From positions 1 through 63,646 of the forward strand of contig JAFAFP010000142.1 in the NCBI GenBank assembly GCA_023423415.1: a stretch of 63,646 nucleotides of DNA. The letters are read 5' to 3'. The notes under the pieces are model-generated. The model worked only from the letters and a program-made list of their open reading frames with translations, had not been told where the DNA came from and did not search any database. Source of the DNA: Pseudomonadota bacterium. Its GTDB lineage: Bacteria > Pseudomonadota > Alphaproteobacteria > Rhizobiales > Xanthobacteraceae. Made by a program: the position numbers and the translations under genes. How positions within the stretch are numbered: the first letter of the stretch is position 1; the number at the start of each line of letters is the position of its first letter. Below, in pieces: positions 8,138-17,409 of the stretch.

Positions 8138-9292
8138 TCAAGCAATGACCGCCAGCCGTCGTGAAGCCGTGGAAATACGCCAAGCCGATCCAAGGCTCGT
8201 CGCTGCAACAGCGACTTCGTCTTGTGTCGTGTACCGTCCAAGGGAAAGCCGCACGGCGCCGAGCGCCTTGTTTTCAGGGGTGCCGACTGCTCGCAAGATG
8301 GCGGACGGTTCTTCACGGTCAGCGTGGCAAGCGGAGCCTGTTGACGCGAAGACGCGCGGGCACGATGCCAGCAACTGACGCCCGGAGACGTCGGGAAACA
8401 GCACGTTCAGCGTGTTCGGAAGATGCGCCGCCGAGCCGCCGACCAGTTGGATATCTGGTACCTCATCGCGCAGGCGAAGCATCAACTCGTCGCGCAATTC
8501 TTCCTGACGCTCTAACTCGTCCTCGAGTTTCTCATCGGCGATTCGGCACGCCGCACCAAGCGCAACGATTCCGGCCACGTTTTCGGTCCCGGGTCGCATT
8601 CCGCGTTCCTGTCCAGCGCCAACGAGTAGTGGCTGCAAATCGAATCCCCGCCGCACGTAGAGCGCACCAATCCCTTTCGGCGCATAAAGTTTGTGGCCTG
8701 CGATGGAGAGGAGATCGACACCCATCGCCCGCACGTCGATAGGCACTTTCCCCGCCGACTGCGCGGCATCGGCATGTGTCATGGCGCCGTGCTTTCGCGC
8801 CGCCGCAGCAACGTGCTCGAGCGGCTGCAGCGTCCCGATCTCGTTCTGTGCGTGAATGAGCGTGACGAGCGCGGTATCATCATCAATGGCGTCGGCCATA
8901 TCTTCGGCATCGACGCATCCGTTCGTCTGCGGCGCAATGCGTCGTATTTCGTGTCCGCGTCGCTTGAGCTGCTCGCAAACAGCATCGGTAGCAGAATGTT
9001 CGATAGTACTCGTCACGACCGGTAGCTTTTCGGGCCGGCGCCGCACGGCACCAAAGATGGCAAGATTGGTCGCTTCGGTACCGCCGCTGGTGAAAAGGAT
9101 TTCGTCCGGGGATGCGCCGATCAGTGACGCCACTTCGGCGCGGGCTGTTTCGATCGCGTCGCGTGCGCGGCGGCCCAGCTCATATACGGAAGAAGGGTTG
9201 CCGAATTCCCCGCGCAGGAATGGCAGCATGGCTTCGAACACTTTGGGATCGATCGGCGTCGTCGCGTTGTAGTCGAGGTAGATTGGTTTCAT
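8138..9292 (-). CDS. Cysteine desulfurase (NifS/IscS type)
   Basis: The 384-residue protein is a class V PLP aminotransferase-fold enzyme that removes sulfur, or selenium, from cysteine or selenocysteine. The PLP lysine is Lys201 in SIAGHKLYAPKG, and the persulfide-forming cysteine is Cys322 in STGSACH. FTSGGTEATN (about 67-76) and the EHSATD histidine segment (about 99-104) are also in place. It lies between the TusA-family gene (34 bp upstream) and selD (104 bp downstream). This order suggests it feeds sulfur or selenium into the TusA-like carrier and SelD. No IscU, IscR or Suf genes accompany it, which argues against a general Fe-S role. The enzyme class is certain; selenium supply is inferred from context. 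Confidence 0.95.
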   Translation of the reverse strand: MKPIYLDYNATTPIDPKVFEAMLPFLRGEFGNPSSVYELGRRARDAIETARAEVASLIGASPDEILFTSGGTEATNLAIFGAVRRRPEKLPVVTSTIEHSATDAVCEQLKRRGHEIRRIAPQTNGCVDAEDMADAIDDDTALVTLIHAQNEIGTLQPLEHVAAAARKHGAMTHADAAQSAGKVPIDVRAMGVDLLSIAGHKLYAPKGIGALYVRRGFDLQPLLVGAGQERGMRPGTENVAGIVALGAACRIADEKLEDELERQEELRDELMLRLRDEVPDIQLVGGSAAHLPNTLNVLFPDVSGRQLLASCPRVFASTGSACHADREEPSAILRAVGTPENKALGAVRLSLGRYTTQDEVAVAATSLGSAWRISTASRRLAVIA

Positions 9293-9326
9293 TGGAGCTG
9301 CTTGAGGCTTGCGTTGTTTGGCTCTT

Positions 9327-9578
9327 TCAATGCTGCTTGACGATCTTGAAGATGTAGACCTCGCCTTGTCTGGATTGTTCGCTTAGAGCGTGACGAGTCC
9401 GACGAACGAAATGGGGAACGTCGATTACGGTCAGCGGATCAGTGCATTCAAGGATGAGAGCGTCACCAACGGCGATCGCACGCAATGCCTTTTTTGCACG
9501 CAGTACCGGCTGCGGGCAGAACAAGCCGCGCAAATCGAGGATCGTTTCACCGGGCTTGTCTGTCGTTGGAGCAGGCAT
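9327..9578 (-). CDS. TusA-family sulfur carrier
   Basis: This 83-residue protein matches the TusA/SirA/YedF family: a small two-layer fold with the N-terminal motif DLRGLFCPQPVL, in which Cys21 carries a persulfide. Proteins of this family pass sulfur from a cysteine desulfurase to acceptors in tRNA thiolation, molybdoenzyme maturation and sulfur metabolism. The gene is directly upstream of a cysteine desulfurase and selD, so it may relay sulfur or selenium for selenophosphate synthesis or for the Mo/W sulfido ligand of formate dehydrogenase. Those roles are inferred. The C-terminal half is ordinary for the family. Confidence 0.9.
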   Translation of the reverse strand: MPAPTTDKPGETILDLRGLFCPQPVLRAKKALRAIAVGDALILECTDPLTVIDVPHFVRRTRHALSEQSRQGEVYIFKIVKQH

Positions 9579-9643
9579 CGTCGGGGTGCTCGGAAGCTGA
9601 AAGGACGCCGCACATGCGGCGCCCTGCGAGCGATCAAGCGGCG

Positions 9644-10753
9644 TCAGACATTCACTTCCTTGGCCGTGATGGTGTACCGGAACGTATCCGGGTCGAGGCA
9701 GTCCAGACGACCTGCAGCGGTTTCAGCTTGCGGATACATCAGGAATTCGAGCGTCGGACCCTTCGCGCCCGGCAGATTGATGTCGTGCGCGAAATTGTAA
9801 GCGAGCCAATTGCCCTCCCAGCCTCCGAACAGCGCCTTCCGGGCCGCGGTTACCTTGGGATCGTTGATCTGCAAATTGGTCGGAGGCTCCTCCAGAATAA
9901 CCTTGCGCACGTCGGCCGGATCGACCGGAATCCACCCGAACCCGTTCAAGTAGACCTCGGCACGGCAGTGCTGCGCCTTGGTGATGTTCTCCGAGCCGGC
10001 TCCGAGACTCTTGTAACCGAATTTCGACGGCATCACGCGAATGCCGTAAACGTCACGCGCCGGTAATCCCGCAGCACGTGCAAGGCCGACATAAAGCGCA
10101 TTCAGGTCGGCGCATTTGCCGTTGAGATTGCCGCTGGTGAGCATCGCTGCGATGTCGCCGGTACCGCAGCCGCGCGTCTTGGCGTTGCGATAGGTGTTCT
10201 CGATCACCCAGTCATAGATCTTCTGCGCTTTCTCGAGGTCCGTCCTGGCACCGGCAACGATCTTGTCCGACGTTGCCTTTACGATGCCGTCGGTCGGAAT
10301 CAGCGTCGTTGCGCCGGTATACAGCGTACGATCAGCGTTCGAGAGGGCCTGCGCCTTTCCCGGCTTGGTCAGATCGATCGTGCGATCCTGAGTGGAGACG
10401 TTGCTTGTCACCTCGATGGCTGGTGCCTCTTGCTTCTCGTCCCATTGGACGTGGATGAAGGCGGCTTTGTATCTCGGGTCGCGCTTGAGCGACGCCGTTC
10501 CGTTGGTTGTCCATTTGCTGTCGTTGGACATGAACCAGTCCGCTTCATTCACCGAGGGGACTGGAATCCAGGCCTGTACCTTTCCGTCCGGCTTTGCGAT
10601 GTCGAGGCGAGTGACGATCTGAAAATTCCGCCAGCCATTTGGTTTTGGCGCGAATGTAGCCTGCGCCTGCGCAAGGCGCGGCAGCACGGGCAGCACGGGC
10701 AGGACGGATAGGGCGGCACCTGCTGTGATGAAATGGCGTCGATGTAAGGTCAT
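9644..10753 (-). CDS. Exported transglutaminase-like protein
   Basis: The 369-residue protein begins with a signal sequence containing a twin arginine (HRRHFITAG) and a hydrophobic stretch ending AQA near residue 31, so export to the periplasm is expected, probably by Tat. A transglutaminase-like cysteine-protease fold occupies roughly residues 150-290. The triad is complete: Cys214 in LNGKCADLNAL, His262 in AQHCRAEVYL and Asp278 in WIPVDPAD. The physiological substrate is unknown. It is followed 65 bp later by the TusA-like gene and preceded 55 bp earlier by a thioredoxin-like gene, so the five leftward genes 11369-6984 may be one transcript. A periplasmic protein in a selenium gene string is unexpected. 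Confidence 0.85.
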   Translation of the reverse strand: MTLHRRHFITAGAALSVLPVLPVLPRLAQAQATFAPKPNGWRNFQIVTRLDIAKPDGKVQAWIPVPSVNEADWFMSNDSKWTTNGTASLKRDPRYKAAFIHVQWDEKQEAPAIEVTSNVSTQDRTIDLTKPGKAQALSNADRTLYTGATTLIPTDGIVKATSDKIVAGARTDLEKAQKIYDWVIENTYRNAKTRGCGTGDIAAMLTSGNLNGKCADLNALYVGLARAAGLPARDVYGIRVMPSKFGYKSLGAGSENITKAQHCRAEVYLNGFGWIPVDPADVRKVILEEPPTNLQINDPKVTAARKALFGGWEGNWLAYNFAHDINLPGAKGPTLEFLMYPQAETAAGRLDCLDPDTFRYTITAKEVNV

Positions 10754-10808
10754 GTCATTTCCTCCGGTTTATTGGTGTTAGCTGGACGAAGCAGTTCCGG
10801 CATTTCGT

Positions 10809-11369
10809 TCATCCTCCGATCGATTTCAGGAGCTGGGATACGTCGACCTGATCCCAGTCATAGTCGCGTTCAACGAACAGGCGCGGGTTCAGGTCGCGGT
10901 CGAGAATGAAGGTTGTCGGCAGCGTGCTGACGTTCCACGACCTTGCAACCGTTCGTTCGCTGTCGAGAAGGATTGGAAAATTGACCGGCAGTTTCTCGAC
11001 GAAGCTGCGGATGCGCGCCCTGACCTCGGCGACTGAAATCGAGATCACCTGCAACTGCGCAGGGTCGGAGCGTTCGACCAGTCGACGAAGAGCCGGCAAT
11101 TCATCACGACACGGCTCGCACCATGTTGCAAAAAAATGCACGACGATAATGTTGGAGCGAGCATCGGCCAGCGACACGGCGGTGTTGTCGAGATTGTTGA
11201 GTCGGAACAGGGGCTTCGCGGTGCCCGGCCACGCGATCAGCGGTGATCCGGCTTCGTCGTTTTCGTTCGCATGAGAACTCGGTGCGCAGAGTACGAGACT
11301 CAGCGCACACGTGAGCGCGGTTAGATATCGAAATATGCCCCGACCCGCGGGAGCCCTATTACAGGCCAC
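10809..11369 (-). CDS. TlpA-like periplasmic thioredoxin
   Basis: This 186-residue protein has an N-terminal hydrophobic segment (about residues 13-30) followed by an Ala-rich cleavage region, indicating export or membrane anchoring. The thioredoxin fold follows, with the redox motif WCEPC (Cys84 and Cys87) in the context HFFATWCEPCRDELP. Family members (TlpA/ResA/redoxin) reduce disulfides in the periplasm. It is the first gene of the leftward set and divergent from fdnG, whose product also acts outside the membrane. A link to the folding or redox care of exported enzymes is possible but not shown. The last cis-Pro region (STLPTTFILD) is conserved. Confidence 0.88.
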   Translation of the reverse strand: MACNRAPAGRGIFRYLTALTCALSLVLCAPSSHANENDEAGSPLIAWPGTAKPLFRLNNLDNTAVSLADARSNIIVVHFFATWCEPCRDELPALRRLVERSDPAQLQVISISVAEVRARIRSFVEKLPVNFPILLDSERTVARSWNVSTLPTTFILDRDLNPRLFVERDYDWDQVDVSQLLKSIGG

Positions 11370-11580
11370 ATCTCATTTGAGGGGATACCGTGTCGGCGGT
11401 CAATGTCATTTCATGTCAGTGTAAAATAAAACAATAGAAACACAAAAACGCATGTGTTTCGCATCTGCAATACGGCTCATGTATCGAAGATATCGATCAC
11501 ATTCATCAATAAAATCCCATTTCACTGAGGTTTCGGTCAAAATATCGCATGTGCATTTGTTTGTTATTTTTCCAATCTCG

Positions 11581-11617
11581 TTGACACTAGATACCTTCAA
11601 AACTAGGCTTTTGCCTA
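11581..11617 (+). promoter_or_regulatory. Promoter-like and dyad sequence before fdnG
   Basis: A consensus -35 hexamer TTGACA (11581-11586) is followed after 17 bp by a poor -10 (TAGGCT). The latter overlaps a perfect dyad TAGGC-TTTT-GCCTA (11604-11617). The dyad lies in the 330-bp AT-rich region between the divergent thioredoxin and fdnG genes, so it is a plausible regulator site. No other gene lies in 11370-11701. Confidence 0.4.
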
Positions 11618-11701
11618 TTCCATGAGCGGAGGGTGTCGGAGGGCATTCTCCATATTGCAGTCGTCCCCCGGCGGGGGCACGGGTCTCCAGGAGAGCCAAC
11701 G

Positions 11702-14700
11702 ATGAACATGGAGCTTTCGCGACGCACTTTCTTGAGAGGTGCGAGCGCGGGTCTAGCTGGCACAACAATAGGCGCGCTCGGCTTCGGTGACATTGAAGCC
11801 GTACACGCGGCGGCGATCCGGCCCTTCAAACTCGCACATACAAAGGAAGCACGTAGCTCGTGTCCTTATTGCGCGGTTTGCTGCGGCATGATGATTTTCT
11901 CGGCCGAAAGCAAAGTCGAGAAGGGCAAGATGGAAGTTACCCATATCGAGGGTGACGTCGACAATCCGGTCAATCGCGGCACGCTTTGCCCCAAGGGCGC
12001 AGGTGCGGTCGACTACATCAAGGCGAAGACCCGCGTTAAGTATCCGATGTATCGCAAGCCCGGTAGCGACAAGTTCGAGCGCGTGTCCTGGGATTTCGCG
12101 ATGGATCGTATCGCGAAGTTGATGAAGGAAGATCGCGACGCGAACTTCGTCGAGACCAACAAGGACGGTGTGACTGTCAACCGTTGGCCGACGATGGCTT
12201 TTCTGTCTGGCAGCTCGGTCACTAATGAAACTGGCTGGGTAACATACAAGGTCGCGCGCGGCTTGGGGATGTTACAGATCGAAAACCAAGCAAGGATTTG
12301 ACACGGACCGACGGTGTCCAGTTTGGGCCCAACATTCGGTCGCGGTGCAATGACGAACAGCTGGACGGACATCAGGAACACTGATCTCGTCTGGATCATG
12401 GGTGGAAACGCAGCGGAAGCTCACCCCTGCGGCTTCAAGTGGGTCACCGAGGCGAAAGCCGAGCGTGGCGCCAAGCTTATGGTGGTGGATCCGCGCTTCA
12501 ATCGTTCGGCAGCGATGGCCGATCATTACGCGCCGATTCGTCCAGGCTCTGACATCGCGTTCCTCTCGGGCGTGGTGAACTACCTGCTGACGAACGACAA
12601 AATCCATAGGGAGTATGTGCGTCACTACACCAACGCGGCGTATATCGTCAGGGACGGCTATGCCTTTAATGAAGGCTTGTTCTCCGGATACGACGCGGAA
12701 AAGCGCAGCTACGATCGCAGCTCCTGGGAATACGAGATGGGTCCAGACGGCTTTGCCGTCCGCGATATGACTCTCGAAAACCCGCGCTGCGTGTTCCAGC
12801 TTATGAAGAAGCACTTCGAGCGGTACACGCCCGAAATGGTTGAACGCGTCAGCGGCACACCCAAGGACAAGTTTCTGAAGGTTGCCGAATGGGTCGGTTC
12901 GACGGCCAACGGCGAACGCGCCATGACCATCATGTACGCGCTCGGCTGGACGCAACATTCCCACGGCGCGCAGAACATCCGAACCGCGGCGATGATCCAG
13001 TTGCTATGTGGCAATATCGGTGTTCCCGGCGGTGGCGTGAACGCATTGCGCGGTCACTCCAACGTTCAGGGCATCACCGATGTCGGAACACTGACGGCGG
13101 CAATTCCGGGTTATCTGGCGCTGCCGACCGAGAGCGAGCCGACTCTTGAGTCTCATCTGGGCAAGCGGACCTTCAAGCCGCTGCAGGCAAACCAGACGAG
13201 CTACTGGCAAAATTACAGGAAGTTCTATGTCAGCTTCCTGAAGTCTTACTTCGGCGCCAAGGCGACGAAGGAAAACGAATTCGGCTACCAATGGCTGCCG
13301 AAGCTCGACGTGGCCTATGACGCGTTGCGCATGTTCGATGTCATGCATCAGGGCAAGACCACCGGCCTGCTATGCCAGGGGTTCAATCCGCTGATGTCGA
13401 TTGCGTATGCGAACAAGACCAGGGCGGCGCTTTCCAAGCTGAAATTCCTTGTCAGCATGGATCCGATCGAGACCGACACGGTCCGGTTCTGGGAGAATCA
13501 TGGCGAATTCAACAATGTTGATACCGCCAAGATCCAGACCGAAGTGTTCATGCTCCCGGTGACATCGTTTGCCGAGGAGGAAGGAAGCTTCACGAACTCC
13601 AGCCGCTGCATCCAGTGGAAATGGAAAGCTGCGGATCCGTATTTCGAGTCCAGGCAGGATATCGAAATTCTTTCGGATCTGTTCTCCCGTATCCGCAAGA
13701 TGTACGAGAAGAACGGCGGCAAGGCTGCGGAACCGCTCCTCGCCGTCGACTGGAGTTACAAGAACCCGAGCCACCCGTCTGCCGACGAGTTGCTCAGGGA
13801 GCTTAACGGTAAGGCTCTGGTGGATCTGAAGGACGCGGAAGGCAAGGTCGTTCGCGCCGCTGGACAGCAACTCGCCAGCTTTGGCGAAATGCGGGACGAC
13901 GGTTCGACCGACGGCTCTATGTGGATCTACACGGGTGTCTATGGTCCGGCGGGCAACTTCGCCCAGCGCCGCGACAATGGCGATCCGTCAGGTCTCGGAG
14001 TCTACGGAAACTGGGGCTTCTCCTGGCCGGCCAATCGCCGCATCCAGTACAATCGTGCATCCGCGGACCCGCAAGGCAAGCCGTGGAGCGACAAGAAGAA
14101 GTACATGTTCTGGAATGGAGAGCGCTGGACCGGCCCGGATGTGCCGGACTATGTGCCGACCATTCCTCCGGATCGGGCGACCGGCCCGTTCATCATGAAC
14201 GCCGAGGGTGTCTCGCGTCTTTGGGTTCGTGGGTTGATGTCCGACGGTCCATTCCCGGTGCACATGGAGCCCTTCGAGTCGCCGTTGGCACAGAATCCGG
14301 TCTTCCCCAAGTTGCGGGGCAATCCGGTGGCGCGGGTGTTCAAAGGCGATATGGAAGTCTTCGGCAATGCCAAGGATTTCCCGATCGTCGCGACCACCTA
14401 TCGCCTCGTGGAGCACTTCCACTACTGGACCAAGAGCGTCCACGCGAACGCGGTCATGCAGCCGGAGTTCTTCGTGGAGATGTCGGAGGAGCTGGCAAAG
14501 GAGAAGGGGATCAAGTTGGGCCAAATGGTCCGCGTCTGGTCCAACCGCGGCGAAGTGAAGGGCAAGGCTGTCGTTACCAAGCGGCTCAAACCGCTGAAGA
14601 TCGACGGCAAGGTGGTTCACACCGTCGGTTTGCCGCTGAACTTCGGCTTCATCGGTGAAACCAAGAAGGCCTCACCGGTCAATTCGTTGACGCCAGCCGT

Positions 14701-14779
14701 GGGTGACGCGAACTCGCAGACGCCTGAATTCAAGGCGTTCCTTGTCAATATCGAGCCCATTGCTGGGCCGGTGGCATAG
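11702..14779 (+). CDS. fdnG: Formate dehydrogenase-N alpha subunit, selenocysteine-containing
   Basis: This is the catalytic Mo/W-bis-MGD subunit, which oxidises formate to CO2 at the outer face of the membrane. The gene reads through an in-frame TGA at 12299-12301, decoded as selenocysteine 200 in the context QARI-U-HGPT; E. coli FdnG has Sec196 in the same context. The product is 1025 residues against about 1015 in E. coli. It starts with a twin-arginine signal (SRRTFLRG, residues 6-13). A [4Fe-4S] site follows: Cys54, Cys57, Cys61 and Cys96 (CPYCAVCC...LCPKG). The ATG at 11702 has GGAGAG upstream. A SECIS hairpin follows the TGA directly. The fdnH start lies 12 bp after the stop. Confidence 0.97.
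12299..12341 (+). promoter_or_regulatory. UGA codon and bacterial SECIS hairpin in fdnG
   Basis: Immediately after the TGA the mRNA can fold into a lower stem GACCGA/TCGGTC (12306-12311 with 12336-12341). The apical stem is GTCC/GGGC (12316-12319 with 12325-12328), closed by the loop AGTTT. The T at 12315 is bulged between G12314-C12329 and the apical stem. Counting the U of UGA as 1, this gives U17, G23 (12321) and U24 (12322), the three positions known from the E. coli fdhF element to contact SelB. Confidence 0.9.
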
Positions 14780-14791
14780 GGAGATTTGGCC

Positions 14792-15733
14792 ATGTTTCCT
14801 CCGATCCCAAATCCCACGACCCAGCCGACCCCGGCGAAATTCGGTGATGCCGATCTGATCCGGCGGTCAGCTTCGACCATCACGCCTACCGCCAAGCGAC
14901 AGACTGAAATTGCGAAACTGATTGACGTGTCGAAATGCATCGGTTGCAAGGCATGCCAGGTGGCGTGCCTTGAGTGGAACAATCTCGTCGAGGAGGTCGG
15001 CGTCAATGTGGGTGTCTACGACAACCCGCACGATCTGACACCGAATACCTGGACGCTGATGCGTTACACCGAGTACGACAATCCGGAATCCGGCAATCTT
15101 GAGTGGTTGATCCGCAAGGACGGCTGCATGCATTGCGAGGATCCGGGTTGCCTCAAGGCCTGCCCGGCGCCCGGCGCGATCGTGCAATACTCCAACGGAA
15201 TCGTCGATTTCGTGAAGGAGAATTGCATCGGTTGCGGCTATTGCGTGAAGGGATGCCCGTTCAACATCCCACGCATCTCCAAGGTCGATCACAAGGCCTA
15301 CAAGTGCACACTCTGCTCCGACCGTGTCGCGGTCGGCCAGGGGCCGGCTTGCCAAAAGGCTTGCCCGACCCAGGCCATTGTGTTCGGCACCAAGGACGAG
15401 ATGAAGAAATGGGCCGACCATCGTATCGCCGATCTGAAGTCGCGCGGTTACAAGAATGCGGGGCTTTATGATCCTCCGGGTGTGAGCGGCACACATGTCA
15501 TGTATGTGCTGCAACACAACGACAAGCCGCAGATTTACGCCAACCTGCCGGGCAACCCGACGATCAGCCCGATTGTCGAGGTCTGGAAGGGCGTGACGAA
15601 ATATGCGGGCCTTGCGGCGATCGGCGCGTTCGCGGCGTTCGGGTTCCTCCATCACGTTGTTTCGGGACCCAACAAAGTTTCCGAAGAAGATGAAAAGAAC
15701 GCCAAGCGTCTAACGGAGGGACGATCGCAATGA
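14792..15733 (+). CDS. fdnH: Formate dehydrogenase-N beta (iron-sulfur) subunit
   Basis: The 313-residue protein transfers electrons from the catalytic subunit to the membrane cytochrome. Four ferredoxin-type cysteine groups are visible: CIGCKACQVAC, CMHCEDPGCLKACP, CIGCGYCVKGCP and the late CTLC...CQKACP, enough for four [4Fe-4S] clusters. A single C-terminal transmembrane segment (GLAAIGAFAAFGFLHHVV) anchors it. Length and layout match FdnH/FdoH. I take the ATG at 14792, preceded by AGGGAGA, rather than a TTG six bases earlier. Its stop overlaps the fdnI start by four bases (ATGA), so the two are translationally coupled. Confidence 0.96.
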   Translation: MFPPIPNPTTQPTPAKFGDADLIRRSASTITPTAKRQTEIAKLIDVSKCIGCKACQVACLEWNNLVEEVGVNVGVYDNPHDLTPNTWTLMRYTEYDNPESGNLEWLIRKDGCMHCEDPGCLKACPAPGAIVQYSNGIVDFVKENCIGCGYCVKGCPFNIPRISKVDHKAYKCTLCSDRVAVGQGPACQKACPTQAIVFGTKDEMKKWADHRIADLKSRGYKNAGLYDPPGVSGTHVMYVLQHNDKPQIYANLPGNPTISPIVEVWKGVTKYAGLAAIGAFAAFGFLHHVVSGPNKVSEEDEKNAKRLTEGRSQ

Positions 15734-16431
15734 GCAATTACGAAGTTGCTCCGGGTGACGACGTGCATCCCGGTGACCCCGTCACAGTTGATCGTTACAC
15801 CACCGCGGCCCGGATCAATCACTGGATAACGGCGATAAGCCTCGTGCTGCTCGCCGTATCTGGCCTCGCGCTGTTCCACCCAAGTCTGTACTTCCTGACC
15901 GCCTTGTTCGGTGGGGGAAGTATGACGCGCATGCTTCATCCCTGGATCGGCGTCGTGCTGTTCTTCAGCTTCATGGGTCTGTTTTTCCGGTTCTGGAAAC
16001 TCAATCTCTGGCGGCGGACAGACAATGTCTGGATGTCAAAGCTTCGAGACGTCCTGGCTGGTCATGATGAGAAGCTGCCTGAAGTCGGCAAATACAATGC
16101 CGGCCAGAAGATGGTGTTCTGGTCGATGTCGTTCTTGATCATCGTGTTGATCGCTAGCGGCGTCGTGATCTGGCAGCAATATTTCTCGCAATACACGACC
16201 GTCCAGCAACAGCGCGTCGCCGTTCTTGTTCATGCCGTCGCGGCAATCACCGTGATCTGCGTCTGGATCGTGCACGTCTATGCGGCGATCTGGGTGCGCG
16301 GAACAATCAGCGCTATGACCCGGGGTCAAGTCACTGGCGGCTGGGCATGGCGGCACCATCGCCGTTGGCTCAAGGATTTGGTCACTGGAAAGCCCGACGT
16401 GAAGAAGGCAAACTCCACACCGGCCGAATAG
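15730..16431 (+). CDS. fdnI: Formate dehydrogenase-N gamma subunit (cytochrome b556)
   Basis: The 233-residue membrane protein receives electrons from FdnH and passes them through two haems b to quinone. Four hydrophobic helices are visible: WITAISLVLLAVSGLALF, IGVVLFFSFMGLFFRFW, MSFLIIVLIASGVVIW and HAVAAITVICVWIVHVY. Histidines in or near the helices (NHWI, LHPWIGV, VHAVAA, VHVYAAIW) can serve as haem ligands. The start overlaps fdnH. A strong perfect hairpin covers the stop codon. Length is slightly above the E. coli homologue (217). Confidence 0.95.
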   Translation: MSNYEVAPGDDVHPGDPVTVDRYTTAARINHWITAISLVLLAVSGLALFHPSLYFLTALFGGGSMTRMLHPWIGVVLFFSFMGLFFRFWKLNLWRRTDNVWMSKLRDVLAGHDEKLPEVGKYNAGQKMVFWSMSFLIIVLIASGVVIWQQYFSQYTTVQQQRVAVLVHAVAAITVICVWIVHVYAAIWVRGTISAMTRGQVTGGWAWRHHRRWLKDLVTGKPDVKKANSTPAE

Positions 16432-16442
16432 CCGGTGTGGAG
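16413..16442 (+). promoter_or_regulatory. Perfect 12-bp hairpin over the fdnI stop codon
   Basis: CTCCACACCGGC (16413-16424) and GCCGGTGTGGAG (16431-16442) pair perfectly around a 6-nt loop that contains the first bases of the TAG stop. No T-run follows, so it is not a classic terminator. It could partly attenuate transcription or protect the fdnGHI message, lowering expression of fdhE and the sel genes relative to the enzyme subunits. Confidence 0.65.
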
Positions 16443-16483
16443 TCCGGCCCGCCACGTGGCCCGTGCGGTTCGTGAGGAGATCG

Positions 16484-17401
16484 ATGAGTAAACTCAGCAG
16501 TCCGGAGCCGGATCCTTCAGTTATCGGAAAGATCATGAAGCCGCCATTCGCGCGGCTTCCTGATCCCTTGAGAATATTTGTGGAGCGTGTCCAGCGGCTG
16601 CGTGCGCTTGCAGTTGGGCACGATCTCGGACCCTATCTGCGCTTTCTTGCGGATCTGTCTGAGGTTCAATATCGCATTCAGGACGATTTGCCCGAGCCGG
16701 AGATGCCCGGTGCGGATGTTGTCGCGCGGGCCATAGAGCACAAGATGCCGCCGTTGGACCGCGGTCATTTCACGGTCGATGCGGCGCTGGACGTCACGCT
16801 CGACCGGCTGTTGTCACTGTCGGCCACGCTGGACATGCCGGCCTCGGCACGGGCCGCTCTGGATCGCGTGACGGCGGCCGATTCCGGTGCTCGTCATGTC
16901 ATGCTCCATGCCGTGCTGGCGGATGCGATACCGGTGGAGACCATGGCGGAGCACGTCTTCGTCACGGCGGCTTTGCAGGTTCATTTCGCCCGGCTTGCGT
17001 CACGTCTGGATGAGAAAGCCTTGGTCACCGTCGGTGACGGAGCCTGCCCGGCCTGCGGCAGTCCCCCGACGGCGTCGCTGATCGTGGGCTGGCCGGAGGC
17101 GGAAGGCGTACGATACTGTTCGTGCTCGCTGTGCGCGACATTGTGGAATTATCTGCGCGTCAAATGCGCCGTGTGCGGCTCCAACAAGGATGTTGCCTAT
17201 CAGGAGATTGACGGCGAGAGCGGCAACATCAAGGCGGAAACCTGCGGCGCCTGTCATGGCTATGTGAAAGTCATGCACCAGCGCAATGAGCCGAGCATCG
17301 ATCCGGTTGCCGATGATATTGGATCTCTGGCGCTTGATATCCTGGTGCGCGATCTCGGCTTCAGTCGTGGTGCCGTGAATCCATATCTCCTTGGCTATTG
17401 A
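16484..17401 (+). CDS. fdhE: Formate dehydrogenase accessory protein FdhE
   Basis: FdhE is a cytoplasmic metal-binding maturation factor that recognises the catalytic subunit of respiratory formate dehydrogenases before export. The 305-residue protein has the diagnostic paired rubredoxin-like CxxC motifs in its C-terminal half: CPACGSPP, CSLCATLW, CAVCGS and CGACHGY. E. coli FdhE is 309 residues. The start at 16484 follows a GAGGAG ribosome-binding site. selA begins eight bases after its stop. Position after fdnI, as in many fdn/fdo operons, supports the assignment. Confidence 0.93.
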   Translation: MSKLSSPEPDPSVIGKIMKPPFARLPDPLRIFVERVQRLRALAVGHDLGPYLRFLADLSEVQYRIQDDLPEPEMPGADVVARAIEHKMPPLDRGHFTVDAALDVTLDRLLSLSATLDMPASARAALDRVTAADSGARHVMLHAVLADAIPVETMAEHVFVTAALQVHFARLASRLDEKALVTVGDGACPACGSPPTASLIVGWPEAEGVRYCSCSLCATLWNYLRVKCAVCGSNKDVAYQEIDGESGNIKAETCGACHGYVKVMHQRNEPSIDPVADDIGSLALDILVRDLGFSRGAVNPYLLGY

Positions 17402-17409
17402 GGAGCGCC

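Noticed and set aside
12299..12301. Stop codon splitting the formate dehydrogenase alpha gene into two frames
   Set aside because: The TGA sits at the known selenocysteine position, is followed by a SECIS with the SelB-contact bases, and all sel genes are nearby. It is recoding, not a pseudogene.
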